Shown here: positions 29,114 through 40,300 of the stretch, piece after piece | How positions within the stretch are numbered: position 1 is the first letter of the stretch | Layout of the letters: each line of letters opens with the position of its first letter | Origin: Pseudomonas paeninsulae | GTDB taxonomy: Bacteria; Pseudomonadota; Gammaproteobacteria; Pseudomonadales; Pseudomonadaceae | Assembly: GCF_035621475.1 (NCBI RefSeq) | Contig: NZ_CP141799.1 | Span: 1,910,501-1,974,500 of the forward strand | Direction: 5' to 3' | DNA length: 64,000 nucleotides | Program-made: the position numbers and the translations under genes | The notes under the pieces: generated by a model | What the model was told of the DNA's origin: nothing | What the model saw: the letters and a program-made list of their open reading frames with translations, nothing else | The model's database searches: none

Positions 29114-31231
29114 CTAGAGCGTTGTGCCGAGGCCCGTCTGCAGGAGTCTGAAGAACTGTTCGGCAACCAGCGGCCGGCTGAGATAGTGGCCCTGTCCTTC
29201 CTCACACCGCTGTTCTTGCAGAAATTCCAGTTGCGAATGCTGTTCGACGCCTTTGGCGATCACCCGATGATTGAGACTGGCGCCCATGGCGATTACCGCG
29301 CGGACGATTGCGCCATTGCCGTTAGCAGTGCCAATGGCCTGGATGAACGACGGGTCGATCTTTAGGGCGTCGATCGGGAGCTGACTCAGGTAGCTCAAGC
29401 TAGCGTTACCGGTCCCAAAGTCGTCCACCGCGATCTGTAGGCCCATCTCCTTGAGTTGTTGAAGTATCGCGATGCTGGCCTTGGCATCGCGCATCAACAC
29501 GCTTTCGCTCACTTCCAGTTGTAGATTGCTGGGCTCCAATCCGCTGTCGCTCAAGATGGCGTGAACGCCTGCAACGAAATCCTGATGGCGAAACTCTTTT
29601 GCGCAGAGGTTGACTGCAACCGGCGTGGCCCTTGCGGTGACTTCTTGCCAGCGTTTGGCTTGGGCACAGGCTTCGCCTAGCACCCAGCGACCAATTGGCA
29701 CGATCAGGCCGCATTCTTCCGCAATCGACACGAAACGGCTGGGCAACACCAGCCCCCATTGCGGGTGCTTCCAGCGCAGCAGTGCCTCTGCACCCATGAT
29801 AGTGCCGCTAAGTAGATTGATCTTTGGTTGATAATGCAGGACGAATTCCTGCCGCTCCAATGCCGCGCGTAAATGGCGTTCGATGAGTTGCCGCTCGTGC
29901 GCGTGGATGTTCATTTCATTCTTGAAGAACTGGAAGTTGTTGCGACCATGCTCCTTGGCCCGGTACATCGCGGTGTCGGCATGCTTGATCAGGCTTTCTG
30001 CGTTCAGGCCATCGCTTGGATAAATGCTGATGCCAATACTGCTCGTCACGTGCAGTTCATGCTCCGCTATGCGGTGTGGCCTGGTCAGCGCACTGAGGAT
30101 CTTTGCTGCCGTTAGTGCGGATGTTTGCGCCTGATGTTCTTCCGCGACCAGCACGACAAACTCGTCGCCCCCCAGGCGGCTCACCGTGTCGGAATTACGT
30201 ACGCAAGCACACAGGCACTGAGCGACCGACTGCAGCAGTTGGTCGCCGATGGCATGGCCAAGGGAATCGTTGATGTGCTTGAAGTTGTCCAGATCGAGGA
30301 ACAGTACGGCGAGATTCGTGCCGTGGCGTTCGGCCAGGGCTATCGCTTGTTCGATGCGGTCATTGAGGAGCAGGCGGTTGGGTAGGTTGGTCAAGAAGTC
30401 GTGCTGCGCCAAGTGGGCCATTTTCATGGTCATCGCCTGCGCAGCGGTGATGTCATGGAACACGATCACGGCACCGCTGATCCGTCCGCTGGAGTCGTGG
30501 ATCGGCGCGGCGGAGTCTTCGATCATCGCTTCGCTGCCATCGCGTTTGATCAGGATCGTACCCGCGGCCAGGACCTGTGGCTTGCCATGCTCGAGTACCC
30601 GCCTGATCGGGTTGTGCACGAGCGTGCGCGTCGTACTGTTGACGATATGCATCACCTCGGTGATAGGGCGGCCGCTAGCTTCTTGCCGAGACCAGCCGGT
30701 CATCTGCTCGGCCGCCACATTCAGGTAGTCGACATTGCCTGCCAGGTCCGTGCCGATGACTGCATCGCTGATTGAGTTGAGGGTGGTCTCGGCACGCGCT
30801 TTTTCTATTAAGACGCTTTCCTTGACGGCACTGCGCTGGATGATGTTGCGCAACGATTGCGCGACCAGATAACTGCCAAGGTGGCCTTTGGCCAAATAGC
30901 CTTGCGCGCCGCGTTGTACCGCTTGCTCCGCGAGGTCTTCATCCGCTTCGCAGAGGAGCATGATAGGCGTGTGGGGTACCAGGGCGAACAACTGGTCGAG
31001 GGTTTCCAGTCCCTGGCAATCAGGCAGCGAGAGCGCGGTCAGAATCGCGTCGATATCGCCGGTGTTCAGCCTCACCAGAGCATCGGCAAGACAGGTTAGC
31101 CATTCGATAATGAATAGACCGTCTTTGGCCTTGCCCAGTACATCCTGCAACACCGCTGCATCAGCGGCGTCAGCGCTGATGATCAGGATTCGGTTGGCCA
31201 CGTCGTATGCACTCCTTTGACCACTACCCAT
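29114..31231 (-). CDS. REC-PAS-GGDEF-EAL cyclic-di-GMP protein
   Basis: A 705-residue signalling protein. Domains in order are: a receiver-like domain (about 13-130; RILIISADAADAAVLQDVL, lacking a clear phospho-Asp context), a PAS domain (about 145-265), GGDEF (about 270-440; RLGGDEFVVL intact, with an RNSD inhibitory site five residues before) and EAL (about 455-700; EALLRW, VNLCAKEF, DDFGTGNASLSYL, LKIDPSF). The usual EGVE motif reads KGVE because a Lys (about residue 660, codon AAA) replaces the conserved Glu, so phosphodiesterase activity may be weakened or lost. It probably acts in the cytoplasm as a cyclase or a receptor. It converges with the second Crp/Fnr gene. Confidence 0.9.
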   Translation of the reverse strand: MGSGQRSAYDVANRILIISADAADAAVLQDVLGKAKDGLFIIEWLTCLADALVRLNTGDIDAILTALSLPDCQGLETLDQLFALVPHTPIMLLCEADEDLAEQAVQRGAQGYLAKGHLGSYLVAQSLRNIIQRSAVKESVLIEKARAETTLNSISDAVIGTDLAGNVDYLNVAAEQMTGWSRQEASGRPITEVMHIVNSTTRTLVHNPIRRVLEHGKPQVLAAGTILIKRDGSEAMIEDSAAPIHDSSGRISGAVIVFHDITAAQAMTMKMAHLAQHDFLTNLPNRLLLNDRIEQAIALAERHGTNLAVLFLDLDNFKHINDSLGHAIGDQLLQSVAQCLCACVRNSDTVSRLGGDEFVVLVAEEHQAQTSALTAAKILSALTRPHRIAEHELHVTSSIGISIYPSDGLNAESLIKHADTAMYRAKEHGRNNFQFFKNEMNIHAHERQLIERHLRAALERQEFVLHYQPKINLLSGTIMGAEALLRWKHPQWGLVLPSRFVSIAEECGLIVPIGRWVLGEACAQAKRWQEVTARATPVAVNLCAKEFRHQDFVAGVHAILSDSGLEPSNLQLEVSESVLMRDAKASIAILQQLKEMGLQIAVDDFGTGNASLSYLSQLPIDALKIDPSFIQAIGTANGNGAIVRAVIAMGASLNHRVIAKGVEQHSQLEFLQEQRCEEGQGHYLSRPLVAEQFFRLLQTGLGTTL

Positions 31232-31289
31232 GGCATGGCGAACCTATACCTGCAGCATGTAAGAGCGCTATCAGCTATTACCCGCCGAG

Positions 31290-31853
31290 CTAAAACCTGA
31301 ACGCATCTGGGTAAAGACTTTTGCCTTCGGGCTGGCGCTGTGGCCACTCAAGCGCCGAGGCAAATTTGGCTTGGTTGGTTGGCTTGTCACTCAGCATGCT
31401 CGTTGCGCCGCGGTCGAGCGGACTGGGGCGGGCACCTGTATCGTTGGTGTGCGCTAAGGCCGACCGCCTCGGGTCGCTGATCCAGCTACCGCGGTCAGGT
31501 TGTTCGGTGCCATCGCCGGCCTGGCTGTCGACCTCGGTCTGCCTCTTTTGCACCACTATCTGGTTATCCACGGCGACGATACCGTCGACGCGCAGGGCGA
31601 TTACTTTGGCCAGCGTCTTGTTGGCTGTGCTCTCTACCTCGCCGCTCAGGGTGACCTTGCCATTGAGCACTGACACCTCGAGGTTGTGAGCGCTTAAATG
31701 CTGATTCAGCGCATAGGCTTTCCAGACCTGGGTTTCCTGCCGGGCATCGGCAACGTCCTGAAAGAGTGTTTGCGCGCCGACCGTGCTGCTTATTACGACT
31801 ATGGCAAAGGCGATGCTAGCGGTGAGTGCGTGTTTGCACGGGTGCAAGGGCAT
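31290..31853 (-). CDS. BON-domain periplasmic protein
   Basis: A 187-residue protein with a signal peptide (about residues 1-28; AIVVISSTVGAQ). A single BON domain (about 42-105) follows: WKAYALNQHLSAHNLEVSVLNGKVTLSGEVESTANKTLAKVIALRVDGIVAVDNQIVV. The C-terminal 80 residues are polar and low in structure, with no known domain. BON proteins bind phospholipid or stabilise the envelope under osmotic stress (OsmY type). It lies 58 bp upstream of the cyclic-di-GMP protein on the same strand and may be its operon leader, though the repeat-free gap leaves this open. Confidence 0.85.
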   Translation of the reverse strand: MPLHPCKHALTASIAFAIVVISSTVGAQTLFQDVADARQETQVWKAYALNQHLSAHNLEVSVLNGKVTLSGEVESTANKTLAKVIALRVDGIVAVDNQIVVQKRQTEVDSQAGDGTEQPDRGSWISDPRRSALAHTNDTGARPSPLDRGATSMLSDKPTNQAKFASALEWPQRQPEGKSLYPDAFRF

Positions 31854-32308
31854 GCTGTTTCTCCACTGGGAGCAGCGATGCAGCGGGTTGCGCCGTCACC
31901 GCACTGTTCCCTTGAACTGTTGCTAAAACCCGAATGCAGTCCTGGGGCTATTGTTCTACGTTGGTGGTGCGCAGGGGCGGTAATGACGGCCGGTTCTGTG
32001 CCTGTTCGGCATGACTCCCGCTGCCCGCAAAAATAAATGGTCGTGCAATAGTTACAGTGTCCGTGACCAGGCGAGGCGTCTGTGCGGTGGCGCACTTACC
32101 CGCCGGAGAACAGGGGCATTGCTTCTGCAGCCTTACGGCGCACGTGACACTCTTCACGCTACTGTTAAGTACCGGCGTGATCCGCCATGCCTGGCACCAA
32201 GCGTCAGGCGGTTATTTTGATGCTGATCAGTATCAGCAATGAGCCCTTCAGCCACAGTCGACCCCCGGAAGGATCTTCACCCGCCGCTACGCGCAAAGGA
32301 CAAGCCCC
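31854..32308. other. Divergent regulatory gap between the BON gene and phosphoketolase
   Basis: About 455 bp between divergent genes. Its right end holds an ANR/FNR-like box (separate entry) 79 bp before the phosphoketolase start. The rest shows no recognisable gene; short readings on both strands lack ribosome sites. Confidence 0.5.
32217..32230. promoter_or_regulatory. ANR/FNR-like box upstream of phosphoketolase
   Basis: TTGAT-GCTG-ATCAG differs from the ANR consensus TTGAT-N4-ATCAA by one base and is centred about 85 bp before the xfp start. With anr itself in the window, it suggests low-oxygen induction of the phosphoketolase-phosphoglucomutase operon. Confidence 0.6.
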
Positions 32309-34741
32309 ATGCTCAGCCAGCAGACCACGCTCAACCCCGCGCCATTGACGCCCGAGCAGCTGCGCAAGCTCAACGCCTACTGGGCCGCCAGCAATTACCT
32401 GGCGGTCGGGCAGATCTATCTGCAGGCCAATCCGCTACTCAAACAGCCGCTGAGCCTCGCGCACATCAAGCCGCGCCTGCTCGGTCATTGGGGCACTACG
32501 CCGGGCTTGAACTTCATCTATGTGCACCTCAATCGGCTGATCAAGCAGCACGAGCTGAACGTCCTGTATGTCGCCGGGCCTGGGCACGGTGGCCCGGCGC
32601 TGGTGGCCAATACCTATCTGGAAGGCAGCTACAGCGAGGTGTATCCGCACATCTCCCCGGACGAGCAGGGCATGCAGCGGCTGTTCAAGCAGTTTTCCTT
32701 CCCGGGCGGAATTCCCAGCCATGTGGCCGCGCAAACCCCGGGTTCGATCCACGAAGGCGGGGAGCTGGGCTATTCGCTGTCCCACGCCTTCGGTGCGGCC
32801 TTCGATAACCCGGATCTGCTGGTGGCCTGCGTGGTTGGCGATGGCGAGGCGGAAACCGGTGCGCTGGCAACCAGTTGGCATTCCAACAAGTTTCTCAACC
32901 CGGCGCAGGACGGTGCGGTGCTGCCGATTCTGCATTTGAACGGCTACAAGATCGCCAGCCCGGCGATCCTCGCGCGCATTCCGCATGACGAGCTGCAGGC
33001 GCTGTTCTACGGTTACGGCTACGCGCCGTATTTCGTCGAGGGTGACGATCCCGCGAGCATGCACCAGTTGATGGCAGCCAGCATGGACGCCGCACTGGCC
33101 GAGATTCAGCGCATTCAGCACGAGGCGCGGGTCAAGGGCGTCAGTGCGCGGCCACGCTGGCCGATGATCATCCTGCGCTCGCCGAAAGGCTGGACCGGCC
33201 CGCAGCAGGTCGATGGGCAGACGGTGGAGGGCACCTTTCGCGCCCACCAGGTGCCAATGGGCGAGATGAGCAAGCCGGGGCATGTGCAGATTCTCGAGAC
33301 CTGGATGCGCAGCTATCGCCCCGAAGAGTTGTTCGACGAAAGCGGCAAGCTGCTGGCCGAACTGGCCGAGCTGGCGCCCCAGGGCACGTTGCGCATGGGC
33401 GCCAACCCGCATGCCAATGGTGGTGTGTTATTGCGTGAGTTGCAGCTGCCGGATATGCGCGATTACGCCGTGGCGCTGGAGCGCCCCGGTGCGGTCAAGG
33501 CCGAGGCCACGCGGGTGATGGGGCGCTTCTTGCGCGACGTGATGCGGCTCAATCTGGCCAGTAACAACTTCCGCCTGTTCAGTCCCGACGAGAACAATTC
33601 CAACCGTTGGCAGGACGTGCTCGATGTCAGCCCGCGCACCTGGATGGCCGAGCAGTTCGCCTACGACGACAAGCTCGCGGCTACCGGGCGGGTGATGGAG
33701 ATGCTCAGCGAGCACCAGTGCCAGGGTTGGCTGGAAGGCTATCTGCTGACCGGCCGCCACGGGTTTTTCTCCTGCTACGAAGCCTTTATCCATATCATCG
33801 ATTCGATGTTCAACCAGCACGCCAAGTGGTTGAAGAGCGCCAACCAGATTGCCTGGCGGGCGCCTGTCGCTTCGCTCAACTACCTGCTGTCATCCCACGT
33901 CTGGCGCCAGGATCACAACGGCTCCAGCCATCAGGACCCGGGCTTCATCGACCATGTGCTGAACAAGAAAGCCGAAATTGTCCGCGTCTACCTGCCGGCC
34001 GATGCCAATTGCCTGCTGTCGGTCACCGACCACTGTTTGCGCAGCCGCAATTACATCAACGTGGTGGTCGCCGGCAAGCAGCCCGAGGCGCAATGGCTGG
34101 ACATGGACGCCGCCATCGCCCATTGCCGCGCAGGCATCGGCGTGTGGTCGTGGGCGAGCAATGAGCAGGGTGGCGAGCCTGATGTGGTGCTGGCCTGCGC
34201 CGGCGATGTGCCGACCCTGGAAGCGCTGGCGGCTGTGCAGTTGCTCTGGCAGCACTTTCCCGAGGTGAAGGTACGCTTGATCAACGTAGTCGACCTGATG
34301 CGCCTGCAGCCGGCCAGCGAACACCCGCATGGTTTGCCCGACGCCGATTTCGATGCGCTATTCACCGTGGATAAACCGATCATCTTCGCCTATCACGGCT
34401 ACCCGACGCTGATCCATCGGCTGACCTACCGCCGGCACAATCACGCCAACCTGCATGTGCGCGGCTTCAATGAAGAGGGCACTACCACCACGCCGTTCGA
34501 CATGGTGGTGCTCAACCAACTGGACCGTTTCCACCTGTTTGCCGCGGTGGTCGAGCGCCTGCCGCAACTGGCTGGACAAGCCGCCGCAACCCGGCAGTTG
34601 GTCGACGACAAGCTGCTGGAACATCGCCGGTATATCGAGGAACACGGCGAAGATCTGCCGGAGATCCGCCAGTGGTGCTGGTTGGGCAAAACGAATGTGA
34701 GCGGTGGCGGGGCGGTCGGCGATTGTGCCGGCGCCTGTTAG
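32309..34741 (+). CDS. xfp: Phosphoketolase
   Basis: An 810-residue thiamine-diphosphate phosphoketolase, cleaving xylulose-5-phosphate and/or fructose-6-phosphate with phosphate to acetyl phosphate. Family segments: [66 protein letters not shown], the TPP/metal motif [34 protein letters not shown] and HQDPGFIDH. Length matches the family (about 790-825). It is translated just ahead of pgm, which begins 34 bp after its stop. With the ANR-like box upstream, an overflow route to acetyl phosphate under low oxygen is plausible. Which sugar phosphate it prefers is not shown by sequence. Confidence 0.95.
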   Translation: MLSQQTTLNPAPLTPEQLRKLNAYWAASNYLAVGQIYLQANPLLKQPLSLAHIKPRLLGHWGTTPGLNFIYVHLNRLIKQHELNVLYVAGPGHGGPALVANTYLEGSYSEVYPHISPDEQGMQRLFKQFSFPGGIPSHVAAQTPGSIHEGGELGYSLSHAFGAAFDNPDLLVACVVGDGEAETGALATSWHSNKFLNPAQDGAVLPILHLNGYKIASPAILARIPHDELQALFYGYGYAPYFVEGDDPASMHQLMAASMDAALAEIQRIQHEARVKGVSARPRWPMIILRSPKGWTGPQQVDGQTVEGTFRAHQVPMGEMSKPGHVQILETWMRSYRPEELFDESGKLLAELAELAPQGTLRMGANPHANGGVLLRELQLPDMRDYAVALERPGAVKAEATRVMGRFLRDVMRLNLASNNFRLFSPDENNSNRWQDVLDVSPRTWMAEQFAYDDKLAATGRVMEMLSEHQCQGWLEGYLLTGRHGFFSCYEAFIHIIDSMFNQHAKWLKSANQIAWRAPVASLNYLLSSHVWRQDHNGSSHQDPGFIDHVLNKKAEIVRVYLPADANCLLSVTDHCLRSRNYINVVVAGKQPEAQWLDMDAAIAHCRAGIGVWSWASNEQGGEPDVVLACAGDVPTLEALAAVQLLWQHFPEVKVRLINVVDLMRLQPASEHPHGLPDADFDALFTVDKPIIFAYHGYPTLIHRLTYRRHNHANLHVRGFNEEGTTTTPFDMVVLNQLDRFHLFAAVVERLPQLAGQAAATRQLVDDKLLEHRRYIEEHGEDLPEIRQWCWLGKTNVSGGGAVGDCAGAC

Positions 34742-34775
34742 GCTAAGGCCTGTACACGTTATCAGGGAGACAATT

Positions 34776-36428
34776 TTGAGTTCACGCATCCATCCATTGG
34801 CCGGCAAGCCGGCGCCTGCAGACATGCTGGTCAATATCGAACAACTGCTGGCCGCTTACTTCGACTTGCAGCCTGATCCCGGCGTGGCGACCCAGCGCGT
34901 GGCCTTTGGCACCTCGGGGCATCGCGGCAGTTCGTTGGCATCCAGCTTCAACCAGTGGCACGTGCTCGCCATCAGCCAGGCGATCTGCGATTACCGTGAA
35001 GCGCAGGGCATCGATGGCCCGCTGTTTATCGGCGCGGACAGCCATGCCCTGTCGCAACCGGCGCTCGATACGGCGCTGGAGGTGCTGGCCGCCAATGGCG
35101 TGCCGACCATGATTTCCGCCGGCGGCGAGTTCACCCCGACCCCGGCGATATCCCACGCCATTCTGGTGCACAACCGGGGCCGCAGCACCGGCCTGGCCGA
35201 CGGCATCGTGATCACCCCGTCGCACAACCCGCCGGACAGTGGCGGCTTCAAATATAACCCGTGCAATGGCGGCCCGGCCGACAGCGACATCACCAACTGG
35301 GTGCAGAACCGCGCCAATACCTTGCTCGAAGGCGGCCTCAAGCAGGTCAAGCGCATGCCGCTGGCCCAGGCACGTCAGGCGGCGACTACCCATGAGCACG
35401 ATTACCTGGCGGCCTATGTCGGTGACCTGGGCAGCGTGATCGATTTCGCGCTGATTCGCGCTGCCGGGCTGCGCATCGGCGTCGACCCGCTGGGCGGCGC
35501 GGGCGTGCATTACTGGTCGCGCATCGCCGAGCAGTACGCCATCGACTTGCATGTGGTCAGCCAGGTAGTAGACCCGCAGTTCGCCTTCATGAGCCTGGAC
35601 TGGGATGGCCAGATCCGCATGGACCCTTCGTCAAGCTACGCCATGCAGCGGCTGATTGGTCTCAAGGATGGCTACGACATTGCCTTTGCCTGCGACACCG
35701 ACTACGACCGCCACGGCATAGTCGCGCCCAGCGTCGGCTTGCTGCCGGCCAACCACTTTCTCAGCGTGGCCATCGATTACCTGTATCAGCATCGCCCGCA
35801 GTGGAGCGCTTCAGCGGCGGTGGGCAAGACCCTGGTCAGCAGTGCCATGATCGATCGGGTCAGTGCCCGTCTGGGTCGGCCACTGCTGGAAGTGCCAGTT
35901 GGCTTCAAGTGGTTTGCTGGTGGCTTGTTCGACGGATCGCTGGGCTTTGCCGGTGAGGAAAGCGCCGGCGCCACCTGCCTGCGCCGCGACGGTAGCGTCT
36001 GGACCACCGACAAGGACGGTATGGCGCTGGCCCTGCTGGCCGCGGAAATGACCGCCAATTGCGCGCGCGATCCCGGTGAACTGTATCGCGGCCTGACCGA
36101 AGAGTTCGGTGAGATAGTGGCCGACCGCGTCGATGCGCCGGCCACTCCCTTGCAGAAAAAAGCCCTGAGCCAGCTCTCGCCGCAGCAGGTGCGCAGCACT
36201 CAGCTGGCGGGCGATACCATCACCCAGGTGCTCGACAAGGCGCCGGGCAACGGCGCGGCAATTGGCGGGATCAAGGTGATCAGCGACGGTGGCTGGTTCG
36301 CCGCGCGACCATCGGGCACCGAGGACATCTACAAGATCTACGCCGAGAGCTACCGTGACCAGGCGCACCTGCAGCGGATTCTCGGCGAGGCGCAGCAGAT
36401 CGTCGACGTGGCGCTGGCTACGGGCTGA
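34776..36428 (+). CDS. pgm: Phosphoglucomutase (alpha-D-glucose type)
   Basis: A 550-residue Pgm, interconverting glucose-1-phosphate and glucose-6-phosphate. Motifs: RVAFGTSGHRGSS, FIGADSHALSQPA, the phosphoserine loop DGIVITPSHNPPDSGGFKYN, the Mg-binding DTDYDRHGIV, the sugar-binding GEESAGATCLRRDG and the C-terminal RPSGTEDIYKIYAES. The start is a TTG at 34776: AGGGAG stands six bases upstream, and it gives MSSRIHPLAGKPAP, like the family N-terminus, with a length near E. coli Pgm (546). A longer reading from 34704 would overlap xfp. Together with phosphoketolase it suggests entry of glycogen- or glucan-derived glucose-1-phosphate. Confidence 0.94.
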   Translation: MSSRIHPLAGKPAPADMLVNIEQLLAAYFDLQPDPGVATQRVAFGTSGHRGSSLASSFNQWHVLAISQAICDYREAQGIDGPLFIGADSHALSQPALDTALEVLAANGVPTMISAGGEFTPTPAISHAILVHNRGRSTGLADGIVITPSHNPPDSGGFKYNPCNGGPADSDITNWVQNRANTLLEGGLKQVKRMPLAQARQAATTHEHDYLAAYVGDLGSVIDFALIRAAGLRIGVDPLGGAGVHYWSRIAEQYAIDLHVVSQVVDPQFAFMSLDWDGQIRMDPSSSYAMQRLIGLKDGYDIAFACDTDYDRHGIVAPSVGLLPANHFLSVAIDYLYQHRPQWSASAAVGKTLVSSAMIDRVSARLGRPLLEVPVGFKWFAGGLFDGSLGFAGEESAGATCLRRDGSVWTTDKDGMALALLAAEMTANCARDPGELYRGLTEEFGEIVADRVDAPATPLQKKALSQLSPQQVRSTQLAGDTITQVLDKAPGNGAAIGGIKVISDGGWFAARPSGTEDIYKIYAESYRDQAHLQRILGEAQQIVDVALATG

Positions 36429-36447
36429 GTTCGGCCTCTTTGGTCGT

Positions 36448-36499
36448 GCCGGATAACCGCGGCGCAATCCCCCGCGGATTGCGCCGGGGTTTATCCGGC
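36448..36499. repeat. Long hairpin between pgm and the protease gene
   Basis: A two-part stem: GCCGGATAA (36448-36456) pairs with TTATCCGGC (36491-36499), and inside it GGCGCAATC pairs with GATTGCGCC. It lies between convergent genes, and probably works as a REP-like bidirectional terminator or message stabiliser. Confidence 0.7.
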
Positions 36500-36549
36500 T
36501 AGGGCATTGCCGCGCGAGTGCATGGGGGGTGCTGTGTTGTCTGGGCGGC

Positions 36550-37287
36550 TCAGTGTTCGGTGAGGGTCAGCAGGATGTCGGCGTACCAGGTGCAGTTGAG
36601 CCCGAGTGCTTCATCCAGCTGCAGGTCACGGGTGCCCACATCAAGGCGTGCCGAGTGCACGCCCAACAACATCCACGGCAGGTCGCCGAGGCCATTCTCC
36701 GGGGTATTGGCGACTCGCGTCACCACGGGCGCGCCGCTGATGCCGCGGTGCGTCCGCGCATCGCTGAGAAAATAGCCTTTGCTCTGAAAGCGCAAGCCGA
36801 AAGAGGAGGCGATCACCGCCTGACGCACCACGGGCATGTGGTGCAGGGTGTCATGGAAACCCAGGGGGAAACCGACCACCAGCAAGGACGTGCCGACCTC
36901 GACCTCGGCGGTCGGGCCATACAGGTGTTCAGGGGTAAAGGCGCGGTAGAGCGCGGTTGCGGGTAAGGCGGTGCGGTCCAGCTCGATCACCGCCACATCG
37001 ATCTCGCCGGTGGTGTCGAGGCCTTGGCGCCACAGGCTTTTACCGTCGCGGTAGAGCGGGATCGAGATGCCGATGGACTGGGCGATATTGTCCGGATTGG
37101 TATGCAGTTCGATCTCGATACGATCGGGGAAGTGCTGGCTCGGCGCATCGATCATCACGTGCCGACTGGTGACCAGGAACAGGCGTTCGTCGCGGGCGAA
37201 GAAAAAGCTGCTGGCATTGGTCAGCTGCTTTTGTTGATTGAAGGTGCAGAGGCGGGCTGCGGTGAGCAAAATGGGTTCGATCATCAT
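36550..37287 (-). CDS. Trypsin-like serine protease
   Basis: A 245-residue chymotrypsin-fold protein with a full apparent triad: His in FLVTSRHVM (about 43), Asp in GEIDVAVIELD (about 97), Ser in HRGISGAPVV (about 185, GxSGxP type). No signal peptide or PDZ domain is visible, so it is predicted to be cytoplasmic and not a DegP homologue. The substrate is unknown. It lies 77 bp upstream of the cyclic glucan synthase in a different transcription unit direction-wise the same strand is shared, with the protease downstream. Two adjacent ATGs (37285 and 37282) are possible; AGGA gives 4 and 7 base spacings. Confidence 0.82.
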   Translation of the reverse strand: MMIEPILLTAARLCTFNQQKQLTNASSFFFARDERLFLVTSRHVMIDAPSQHFPDRIEIELHTNPDNIAQSIGISIPLYRDGKSLWRQGLDTTGEIDVAVIELDRTALPATALYRAFTPEHLYGPTAEVEVGTSLLVVGFPLGFHDTLHHMPVVRQAVIASSFGLRFQSKGYFLSDARTHRGISGAPVVTRVANTPENGLGDLPWMLLGVHSARLDVGTRDLQLDEALGLNCTWYADILLTLTEH

Positions 37288-37364
37288 GGTGTCCTTGCCT
37301 TATTCAGGTCGGCCGGAGCAGCAGCGCAGAGCCTTTGAGGCTCTCGCTGCCGCGGGTGATGACG

Positions 37365-40300
37365 CTAGAGGGTGATCAACAAGCTGTGGTTTTGTCCATC
37401 CAATGGCACGCGTACGCCACCTTCGGCATGCTTGATAGGGACACCGTCGAGCTGGGCATGGACGATGCCGCGACACCGTCGCGCGGGGTTATCCACCGCG
37501 ATCCGGTACTGGCTCGAACCCAGGGTGACCGTGGCTGAAAATGCCGGCCATGCCGCGCTGATGCAGGGGGCGACGATCAGCCAGTCGCCTTCGCGGCGGA
37601 TGCCGAGAATGCCTTCGACCCCGGCGCGGTACATCCAGCCGGCCGCGCCCGTGTACCAGGTCCAGCCGCCGCGACCGCTATGCGGTGCCACGCTGTAGAC
37701 ATCGGCCGCCACCACGTAGGGTTCGACCTTGTAGCGTTGGCACTCTGCAGGTGTGCGCGCATGGTTGATAGGGTTAAGCAGGGCGAACAGCGCGCAGGCC
37801 TGGTCACCTGCACCCAGTTTGGCGTGGGCCAGGATCACCCACATCGCAGCATGGCTGTATTGCCCACCATTTTCCCGCAGGCCCGGCGGGTAACCCTTGA
37901 TATAGCCGGGCTCGAGCGGGGTCTTGTCGAACGGGGGGGTGAACAGCAAGGCGAGGCCGTCGTCCTGGCGGATTAGCTGCTGTTGCAGCGAGGCCATGGC
38001 CATGGCCGCGCGCACCGGATCGGCAGCGCCGGACAACACCGCCCAGGATTGGGCAATCGAATCGATGCGACACTCGGCGCTGTCTTGCGAGCCGAGCCAG
38101 GTGCCGTCATCGAAGGTCGCCCGGCGATACCACTGACCATCCCAGGCCTCGCGCTCCAGCGCCGCGCGCAGCGCCAGGGCATGCTCACGCCAGCGTGCCA
38201 CGCGCTCGGCGCTGCCAATGCTGGTGCGGGCCTGCGCCAGGGGGGCGAACAGCTCGAGGGTGCGCAGCAGTAACCAGCCGAGCCACACGCTTTCGCCTTG
38301 GCCGGCTTCGCCGACGCGGTTCATGCCGTCGTTCCAGTCGCCGCTGCCGATCAGTGGCAGGCCGAGTTTTCCGGTCAGTTGCAGGCACTGGTCGAGGCCT
38401 CGGGCACAGTGCTCGAACAGTGAAGCCTCTTCAGCGGCGATCATTGGCTGGAAGAAGGCATCGTGCTCTTCGGGCTTGAGCAGCGGCCCTTCGAGGAAGG
38501 CCACTGGCTCGTCGAGAATCGCCGCGTCGTCGGCCACCGCGATATAGGTGGCGGTGGCGAAGGCCAGCCAGACGCGGTCATCCGAGATGCGCGTGCGCAC
38601 CCCCTGGCCGGAATGCGGCAGCCACCAATGCTGTACATCGCCCTCGACGAACTGACGACCGGCGGCGCGCAGGATATGGCTGCGCGTGGCCTCTGGCTGG
38701 GAAAAGGTCAGGGCCATGCCGTCCTGCAGCTGATCGCGGAAGCCATAGGCACCGCTGGCCTGGTAGAAGGCCGAGCGCGCCCAGATGCGGCAGGCGAGCG
38801 TCTGATAGAGCAGCCAGCCGTTGAGCATGATGTCCATCGCCCGGTCTGGGGTTTTTACCTGCACCGCGCCGAGCGCGCTCTGCCAGTGCTCGCTGACTTC
38901 CTTGAGCACTGCGTCGAGATCGGCTGCACGGTAACGCGTGACCAAGGCAGTGGCGTCTTCGCTGGAGGCGCACTGGCCGAGAAAGGCCACCACTTCCACA
39001 CTCTCGCCCGCCGCCAGCGCGATGCTGCACTGCAGCGCGGCGCAGGGATCGTGGCCGGCGCCAGTGGTGCCGGACAGCGGCGTGCGCTCGTACAGCGCGG
39101 CGGGTGCCGCCGGGCTGCCATTACGGCCGAGAAACTCGGTGCGATCCGCCGTCCATGAGCTCTGCCGGCCGTTCAGGTCGGCAAAGGAAACACGCCCGGC
39201 AAAGGCGTTGCTCCAGGGATTGCGCGCCAGCAGCACAGCGCTACTGGCATCGACCCGAGTGGTGATAAACGGCGCCGACGCACCACGGGCAGTGCCCAGT
39301 ACCCATTCGCTGTAGGCCGTGACCGAGAATCGCCGCGGCTTCGCCGAAAGGTTGCGCAGGGTCAGCCGGGAAATCTTGATCGGGTCGGCCAGCGCCACAT
39401 ATTGCAGCAGTTCCATGGCGATGCCGTCCACGTGGTGCTCGAAGCGACTGTAGCCGTGGCCGTGGCGGGCAATATACAAGCCCGCGTCACGGATCGGCTG
39501 CGCCGTTGCGCTGTACAGTGCCAGGCTGTCTTCGTCACGCACATAGAAGGCTTCGCCGCAGGGGTCGGTGACCGGATCGTTGGACCAGGGGGTCAGCTGG
39601 TTCTCCCGGCTGTTTTCCGCCCAGGTGTAACCGCTGCCCTGGGCCGAGACCTGGAAGCCGAAGCCTGGGTTGGCGATCACGTTGATCCAGGGCGCAGGTG
39701 TCTGGCTGCCAGCCTCGAGCAGGGTCACATATTCGCGGCCATTGTTGTCGAAGCCGCCCAGCCCGTTGAAAAACTCCAGACCCACGGACAGTTCGCTGGC
39801 TGCCGCCTGCACGGCCTGCGCTGGCGGCGTTGCCGGCAGCTGACCGGGTGACAGCGGTTGGATCGGGGTCGGGCTCAGGTGGTTGACCAGTTGGTTGGCA
39901 ATGGGGCCGCGGCGGGCGATCAGGGCAACCCGCGCGACCGCGCGCAGCAAGGCGCGCGCCTGGACGCTCATCAGGTCGGCGCGCAGCACATAGATCGAGC
40001 CCTGGGCGAGTTCGGCGCCAAAACGCTGGCGTGACTGGCTGCGGCGTACTGCGCTCTCGATGGCGATTTGCAGGTCTTGCAGGTAGGAGGAGGCATGCTC
40101 GTTGAGGATCACCAGGTCGACGCCGAGGCGCTTCATTCGCCAATATTCATGGGCGCGCAGCAGTTGGCGAACCTGGGCGATTTCCTGGACGTCGTCGATC
40201 CGCAGCAAAACGATCGGCAGGTCGCCGGAAATGCCGTGGGGCCAAAGCCCGGCCTGGGCCCCGGCGCCACGCAGGATCGCCGTCGAGGGCGCCCTGAAAC

